Source of the DNA: Alistipes communis | GTDB lineage: Bacteria; Bacteroidota; Bacteroidia; Bacteroidales; Rikenellaceae | Assembly (NCBI RefSeq): GCF_006542665.1 | Contig: NZ_AP019735.1 | Span: 1,178,001 to 1,242,000 of the forward strand | Direction: 5' to 3' | DNA: 64,000 bases | Part shown: positions 59,473-64,000 of the stretch, piece by piece | Layout: each line of letters starts with the position of its first letter | How positions within the stretch are numbered: position 1 is the stretch's first letter | Program-made: the position numbers and the translations under genes | Notes under the pieces: model-generated | Seen by the model: only the letters and a program-made list of their open reading frames with translations | Told to the model about the DNA's origin: nothing | The model's database searches: none

Positions 59473-59988
59473 GTGATTACACTCTACGTTTTGGCTTTCA
59501 TCATCGCATCGCTCCTCTACCGGCGTCGGCACCGACACATCGACATGCGCACCGTGCGGCGGCTGGAACTGGAACGCTACATGGGACGCTGGTACGAAAT
59601 CGCCCGCTACGACCGTCCGTTCGAACGGCGGCTGCGCAACATCGAAGCCCGCTATACGCTGCGGGCCGACGGGAACGTCGAGATGGAACGGGCCGGCATC
59701 GACATCCGCACCGGACACCGGCACACGTCGTGCCGGCACGCCCGGCGAACGCAGCGGAGCGGACGGCTGCGGGTAAAAAACTTCATTTTCCTCCACACCG
59801 ATTACTGCATTCTGGAACTGGACGATCAGTACCAGTGGGCGCTCGTGGGCAGCACCGCACCGCTGCACCTGCAAATCCTCTCGCGGCAACCCCGCATCCG
59901 GCGCGACACGCTGCGTCACATCGTGGGGCTGGCCGAACGGCGCGGCTATCCGCTCGACCGGCTGCGGCTCCTGCGGGCGCCGCAATGA
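59473..59988 (+). CDS. Lipocalin (Blc-like), membrane-anchored
   Basis: This 171-residue lipocalin has the hallmark YMGRWYEIARYDRPFER, then YTLRADGNVEMERAG and the C-terminal YQWALVGSTAPLHLQILSRQ. An N-terminal hydrophobic segment (VITLYVLAFIIASLLY) would anchor it in the membrane if translation starts at GTG 59473. ATG 59545 is an alternative that would give a soluble protein. Bacterial lipocalins bind lipids and serve envelope maintenance. Confidence 0.85.
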   Translation: MITLYVLAFIIASLLYRRRHRHIDMRTVRRLELERYMGRWYEIARYDRPFERRLRNIEARYTLRADGNVEMERAGIDIRTGHRHTSCRHARRTQRSGRLRVKNFIFLHTDYCILELDDQYQWALVGSTAPLHLQILSRQPRIRRDTLRHIVGLAERRGYPLDRLRLLRAPQ

Positions 59989-59991
59989 CGA

Positions 59992-60025
59992 AAAGCGGGG
60001 ATCGGCAGCTGCCGATCCCCGCTTT
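59992..60025. terminator. Bidirectional terminator, perfect palindrome
   Basis: Two 17-bp arms (AAAGCGGGGATCGGCAG and complement) meet without spacer and end in A and T runs. It lies between convergent lipocalin and dxs genes. Confidence 0.9.
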
Positions 60026-60044
60026 CGATCGCTCCGATCCCTAC

Positions 60045-61922
60045 TCAGCGCTCCAAAATCGCCCGCAGGATTCCCTCCTCGTCGAATCCGCACTGCGCAT
60101 ACAGCTCCGCCGGCGTACCGTGTTCCACGAACCGGTCGTCGGGAATACCGAGCGAACGTACCTGCGTACGGTAACCGCGCCGGTCGAAAAAGTCGCGCAC
60201 GGCGCTCCCCACGCCGCCCCGCACCACGCCGTCTTCGACGGTCACGACCCGCTCGAAGCGACGCCCCACCTCGTCGAGCAGCTCCTCGTCGAGCGGACGG
60301 GCGAAACGCAGGTCGTAGTGCGCAGCCGAAACGCCCTCTGCGGCGGCCCGCTTCACGGCGCGCGCCGCGACGTTCCCTACCGGCCCGATCGTCAGCACGG
60401 CCATGTCGTCGCCCTCCGTCAGCCGGCGGCCGCGGCCGATCGGCAACCGCTCGAAGGCCTCGTCGCGCCATGCCGCCCCCTCGCCCTTGCCGCGCGGATA
60501 GCGCACGACGAAGGGCACACCGCTCTGCAAGGCCGTATAGAGCAGGTTGCGCAGTTCGCGCTCGTCGAGCGGAGAGGCCACCGTCAGGTTGGGAATGCAG
60601 CCGAAATAGGCCAGATCGAACGCCCCGTGGTGCGTCGCACCATCCTCGCCCACCAGGCCGCCCCGATCCAGACAGAGGACGACGGGCAGCCGCTGGATCG
60701 CCACGTCGTGGATCACGTTGTCGAAGGCGCGCTGCATGAAGGTCGAATAGATATTGCAGAAGGGGACGATCCCCGCGGCGGCCAGTCCGGCCGAGAAGGT
60801 CACGGCATGTCCTTCGGCGATCCCGACGTCGAAACAGCGCTCCGGCATCGCACGCAGCAGCAGGTTCATCGAACAGCCCGAAGGCATCGCGGGCGTAATC
60901 CCCACCACGCGCCGGTCGAGCCGCGCCAGGTCGACGAGCGTCTGCCCGAAGACATCCTGATAACGGTCGCGGCCGTCGGCCGAGGCGATCCGCTCGCCGG
61001 TCTCGGGATTGAACCGACCGGGCGCATGCCACTCGCACTGGTTATGCTCGGCGGGAGAATAACCCTTGCCCTTGACCGTCATCACGTGCAGCAGCTTCGG
61101 ACCGTCGATCTCTTTCAGCGCACGGAGCACCGTGACCAGCGCCCGCACGTCGTGACCGTCCACCGGCCCGAAATAACGGAAGTTGAAACTCTCGAAGAGA
61201 TTGCTCTTCTGCAACAGGCCGTGCTTGACCGCATTTCCCGCGCGGCGGCAGAGCGTCAGCAGCGGCGGCACGTGGGCGAACCAGCGCCACAACCGGTTCT
61301 TGAACGCATTGTACCGCTTCGACGTGGAGATGTGCAGCAGGTAGCTTTTCAGGGCGCCGGTAGCCTGGTCGATAGCCATGTTGTTGTCGTTGAGAACGAC
61401 CAGCATGTTGGTCTTGCGGCTCGCCCCGGCGTTGTTCATCCCCTCGAAAGCCAAGCCGCCCGTCATGGCGCCGTCGCCGATCACGGCGATCACCTGCCGC
61501 TTCTCGCCGCGCAGCTCGGCGGCCTTGGCCATACCGAAAGCGGCCGAGATCGAGACCGACGAATGGCCCCCTCCGAAAGCGTCGTAGGGACTCTCGGCGA
61601 TGCGCGGAAAGCCGCTGATGCCCCCCAGCTTGCGGTTGGTGCGGAACGCCTCGCGGCGCCCCGTGATGATCTTGTGCGCATAGGCCTGATGGCCGACGTC
61701 CCACACCAGCCGGTCGTCGGGCGTGTCGAAAACGTAATGGACCGCCGCAGCCAGCTCCACCGCACCGAGGCTCGACGCCAGATGGCCGGGGTTGACCGCG
61801 CACTGTTCGATGATATAGTGCCGCAGCTCGTCGCAATAGAGACGCAATTCGTCGAGCGAGAGCCGTTTGAGATCCCGCGGCGAATCCACTCGATCGAGCC
61901 AGTTGTATTCCCGCTTTTCCAT
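60045..61922 (-). CDS. dxs: 1-deoxy-D-xylulose-5-phosphate synthase
   Basis: Dxs condenses pyruvate and glyceraldehyde 3-phosphate in the first step of the MEP isoprenoid pathway. The 625 residues show the transketolase-like layout. These include PGHLASSLGAVEL, the ThDP-binding VIGDGAMTGGLAFEGMNNA, the central-domain segment GVVPFC-like (here GIVPFCNIYSTFMQRAFDNV) with DRGGLVGEDGATHHG, and a C-terminal domain (VVTVEDGVVRGGVGSAV). A TACCTTTG box lies only six bases upstream of the ATG, so the mRNA may be leaderless. Confidence 0.97.
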   Translation of the reverse strand: MEKREYNWLDRVDSPRDLKRLSLDELRLYCDELRHYIIEQCAVNPGHLASSLGAVELAAAVHYVFDTPDDRLVWDVGHQAYAHKIITGRREAFRTNRKLGGISGFPRIAESPYDAFGGGHSSVSISAAFGMAKAAELRGEKRQVIAVIGDGAMTGGLAFEGMNNAGASRKTNMLVVLNDNNMAIDQATGALKSYLLHISTSKRYNAFKNRLWRWFAHVPPLLTLCRRAGNAVKHGLLQKSNLFESFNFRYFGPVDGHDVRALVTVLRALKEIDGPKLLHVMTVKGKGYSPAEHNQCEWHAPGRFNPETGERIASADGRDRYQDVFGQTLVDLARLDRRVVGITPAMPSGCSMNLLLRAMPERCFDVGIAEGHAVTFSAGLAAAGIVPFCNIYSTFMQRAFDNVIHDVAIQRLPVVLCLDRGGLVGEDGATHHGAFDLAYFGCIPNLTVASPLDERELRNLLYTALQSGVPFVVRYPRGKGEGAAWRDEAFERLPIGRGRRLTEGDDMAVLTIGPVGNVAARAVKRAAAEGVSAAHYDLRFARPLDEELLDEVGRRFERVVTVEDGVVRGGVGSAVRDFFDRRGYRTQVRSLGIPDDRFVEHGTPAELYAQCGFDEEGILRAILER

Positions 61923-61928
61923 GAACTA

Positions 61929-61955
61929 CAAAGGTAGCACTTTCTGCGGTAAAGT
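61929..61955 (-). promoter_or_regulatory. Promoter adjoining the dxs start codon
   Basis: TACCTTTG (61929-61936) on the minus strand with TTTC 19 nt further upstream. The ATG at 61922 follows after six bases, about where transcription should begin. Confidence 0.5.
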
Positions 61956-62115
61956 GAAAGGGTTCCCCGAAAATTCCTCCGGCAGCGACACTCCTCCGTG
62001 GCGACGACACGCCCCGCCCGCACGATCCGACAGGAAAGATCGCGGCCGGCGAAGGATAATTCCGGATTTTTTCGTACCTTCGCCTAACGGATAACTTGTA
62101 AAAACAGGCAACACC

Positions 62116-62823
62116 ATGAAATACAACCGAATCCTTCTGAAACTCAGCGGCGAATCGTTGCAGGGCGCACAAGGCTACGGTCTTTCGACCGACGTTCTCC
62201 ACTCCTACGCCGCACAGATCCGACAGGCGGTCGAAGCGGGCGTCCAGGTCGCCGTCGTGATCGGCGGCGGCAACATCTTCCGCGGCCTGCAAGGCGCCGG
62301 ACGGGGATTCGACCGCGTAAAGGGCGATCAGATGGGGATGCTGGCCACGATCATCAATTCGCTGGCCCTGCAATCGGCGCTCGAAAACGACGGCGTGCGG
62401 GCCCGCGTGCTGACGTCGATCCGCATGGAGCCTATCGGCGAATACTACGCCAAGGCACGCGCTTTGGAGTACCTCGCGGCAGGCGAGGTGGTCATCATCG
62501 GCGGCGGGACGTCGAATCCCTTCTTCACGACCGATTCGGCGGCGGCGCTGCGCGCCGTGGAGATCGAAGCCGACGTCCTGCTCAAAGGAACCCGCGTGGA
62601 CGGCGTCTACACGGCCGATCCGGAGAAAGACCCCACGGCGGAGAAGTTCGACGCGATCTCGTTCGACGAGGTATACAGCCGCGGCCTGAAAGTCATGGAT
62701 CTGACCGCCTTCACGCTCTGCAAGGAGAACCGGATGCCGATCAAGGTCTTCGACATGGACACCGAAGGCAACCTGATGCGGCTGCTCGCAGGCGAGAAGA
62801 TCGGCACGCTGGTACACCTTTGA
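62116..62823 (+). CDS. pyrH: UMP kinase
   Basis: PyrH phosphorylates UMP to UDP in pyrimidine nucleotide synthesis. The 235-residue protein of the amino acid kinase fold shows LLKLSGESLQG, VIGGGNIFRG, a MGMLATIINSLALQ helix, GTSNPFFTTDSAAALRA and GVYTADPEKDPTAEKF. It heads a cluster with a thioredoxin-like gene and frr; pyrH and frr are often neighbours in bacteria. The ATG at 62116 has a 193-bp gap to dxs on the other strand. Confidence 0.97.
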   Translation: MKYNRILLKLSGESLQGAQGYGLSTDVLHSYAAQIRQAVEAGVQVAVVIGGGNIFRGLQGAGRGFDRVKGDQMGMLATIINSLALQSALENDGVRARVLTSIRMEPIGEYYAKARALEYLAAGEVVIIGGGTSNPFFTTDSAAALRAVEIEADVLLKGTRVDGVYTADPEKDPTAEKFDAISFDEVYSRGLKVMDLTAFTLCKENRMPIKVFDMDTEGNLMRLLAGEKIGTLVHL

Positions 62824-62850
62824 TTTCTAAGAATATAACATTTCGGAAAT

Positions 62851-63453
62851 ATGGCACGTAAGAAAGCGAACAACCGGATGCTCGTCATCCTGCTGGCCCT
62901 GATCGCAGTGGTCTGCATCGCATTGTGGTACGCCGACAAGGTGGAACGGGAGGGTAAAGCCGCAGCAGCAGCGGAACAGCCCGCCGACGAAGCGGCCGAA
63001 GCCGCCGCCGCGACGCTGGCCGGGGAGGGCGCCGAGGCCCCCGATTTCACCGTCGAGATGATCGACGGCAGCAAGGTCGCCCTGAGCGAACTGCGCGGCA
63101 AGGTCGTGCTGCTCAACTTCTGGGCGACGTGGTGCCCGCCCTGCCGCGAGGAGCTGAGCCACGTGCAGCAGCAGGTCATAGACCGCTTCGCGGGAGAGGA
63201 GTTCGTCTTCCTGCCGATCTCGCGGGGCGAAGAGCGTGCAGCGGTCGAGGCCTTCCGCGCCAAAACGGGCTACGCCTTCCCGATGGGGCTCGACACGGAC
63301 GAGACGATCTACAAGCGCTATGCGACCCGTTTCATCCCGCGCAACTTTCTGATCGACCGCACGGGGCGCGTGGTGAAGGCCACGGTGGGTTACGACGACG
63401 AGGAGTTCGCCGAACTCCTGTGTGCGGCCGCCGCGGAGATTCAGCAGAAATAA
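62851..63453 (+). CDS. TlpA-like membrane-anchored thioredoxin
   Basis: This 200-residue protein has an N-terminal membrane anchor (MLVILLALIAVVCIALWYA), an Ala/Glu-rich linker and a thioredoxin-fold domain with the active site WATWCPPCREE near residues 91-101 and the cis-Pro segment RFIPRNFLID. It should act as a periplasmic thiol-disulfide oxidoreductase. It lies between pyrH and frr and is probably co-transcribed with them. Confidence 0.93.
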   Translation: MARKKANNRMLVILLALIAVVCIALWYADKVEREGKAAAAAEQPADEAAEAAAATLAGEGAEAPDFTVEMIDGSKVALSELRGKVVLLNFWATWCPPCREELSHVQQQVIDRFAGEEFVFLPISRGEERAAVEAFRAKTGYAFPMGLDTDETIYKRYATRFIPRNFLIDRTGRVVKATVGYDDEEFAELLCAAAAEIQQK

Positions 63454-63472
63454 TTCAACAAACGACAAGGAT

Positions 63473-64000
63473 ATGGCAGATACAAAGACGATTATGACCG
63501 ACGTCGAAGGCCGCATGCAGCGTGCTATCGACCATCTCGAAGAGGAGCTGAACAACGTCCGCGCCGGCAAGGCGTCGCCGAACGTTCTGAACGGCGTCAT
63601 GGTGGACTACTACGGCTCGATGACCCCCGTATCGGGCGTCGCGAGCGTCACCGTACCCGATGCGAAGACGATCCTGATCCAGCCGTGGGACAAGAAGATG
63701 ATCAAACCGATCGAAAAGGCGATCATCGATTCCAATATCGGCCTTACCCCCTCGAACAACGGCGAGCAGATTCTCCTGTCGATCCCGCCGCTGACCGAGG
63801 AGCGCCGCAAACTGCTCGTGAAACAGATCCGGCAGGAAGCCGAGACGGCCCGTGTGAGTCTGCGCAACGCCCGCCGCGACGCGGTCGAAGCCTTCAAGAA
63901 GGCGCAGAAGGAGGGAATGCCCGAAGACGAGTCGAAAGACGGCGAAACGCAGGTACAGAAACTGTTGGAGAAGTTCTCCAAAACGCTCGACGCCGCACTC
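63473..64000 (+). CDS. frr: Ribosome recycling factor (3' end outside window)
   Basis: Frr releases ribosomes from mRNA after termination, with EF-G. The 176 visible codons from ATG 63473 cover nearly the whole protein of about 185 residues. Typical segments are HLEEELNNVRAGKASPNVLN, YYGSMTPVSGVASV, WDKKMIKPIEKAIIDSNIGL, and PPLTEERRKLLVKQIRQEAE. The start follows the TlpA-like gene by 19 bp. The last few codons and the stop are beyond the window. Confidence 0.97.
   Translation, partial: MADTKTIMTDVEGRMQRAIDHLEEELNNVRAGKASPNVLNGVMVDYYGSMTPVSGVASVTVPDAKTILIQPWDKKMIKPIEKAIIDSNIGLTPSNNGEQILLSIPPLTEERRKLLVKQIRQEAETARVSLRNARRDAVEAFKKAQKEGMPEDESKDGETQVQKLLEKFSKTLDAAL

Noticed and set aside
59730..61937. 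735-codon plus-strand ORF opposite dxs
   Set aside because: It is the antisense shadow of dxs in GC-rich DNA; dxs has full family motifs on the minus strand.
61042..62817. 591-codon minus-strand ORF spanning pyrH antisense and part of dxs
   Set aside because: Its C-terminal part is dxs in a wrong frame and its N-terminal part is antisense of pyrH.

Overview
The window looks like Bacteroidota DNA, most likely an Alistipes-type gut bacterium. The right-hand 14 kb is GC-rich with ordinary Bacteroidales housekeeping genes (dxs, pyrH, frr, a secreted GH20 hexosaminidase). Promoters throughout fit the Bacteroidota pattern TTTG-N19/20-TAnnTTTG. The genus is an inference from base composition and gene content, not a proven identification.

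The left 34.9 kb is most of a CTnDOT-family integrative conjugative element whose far end lies outside the window. On the minus strand the transfer operon traA-B-C-D-E-F-G runs leftwards, and traG is split by a group II intron whose 5' end is visible. Divergently, mobA-mobB-mobC encode the relaxosome, relaxase and coupling protein, with an oriT-like palindromic region between the two operons. Next come a cargo gene pair with a Panacea (SocA-like) antitoxin domain, rteC, a RibD/DHFR-like gene behind a long structured leader, and the tetracycline-inducible operon tetQ-rteA-rteB with its attenuation leader. Then follow a giant methylase/helicase gene, a DUF1896 gene, a locus matching the small RNA RteR, the excision operon xis2c-xis2d-orf3-exc, two divergent excisionase-like genes, a RhuM-like gene and an IntDOT-like integrase. 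The element ends at a GTAACTTTGC core at 34885-34894.

From 34.9 to 36.5 kb lies a decayed element: an unrecognised frameshifted ORF, a broken RhuM-like gene, an internally deleted integrase and a partial tRNA-Gly 3' end. From 36.5 to 50.1 kb lies a second integrative element between that partial tRNA end and an intact tRNA-Gly(GCC). It is partly decayed (frameshifted integrase, broken mobA, no relaxase). It carries the most interesting cargo in the window: an AT-rich, tightly packed four-gene operon encoding a NurA-like nuclease, a HerA-like ATPase, a GHKL (Hsp90-like) ATPase and a radical SAM protein. An IS256-family insertion sequence sits directly downstream, and a truncated DNA-methyltransferase start sits upstream. 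I consider the operon a candidate, possibly undescribed, genome-defence or DNA-processing system. The element also has an XRE regulator, a DUF3408 gene and a promoter-terminator unit that could make a roughly 250-nt structured RNA.

From 50.1 kb to the end is chromosomal core: tRNA-Gly, a lipoprotein, a GH20 hexosaminidase diverging from an SGNH hydrolase, a GDPD-like protein, an alpha-oxoamine synthase (possibly lipid-related), a radical SAM protein, a metallophosphoesterase, a secreted hypothetical protein, a lipocalin, dxs, and the pyrH-tlpA-frr cluster, with frr cut by the window end.
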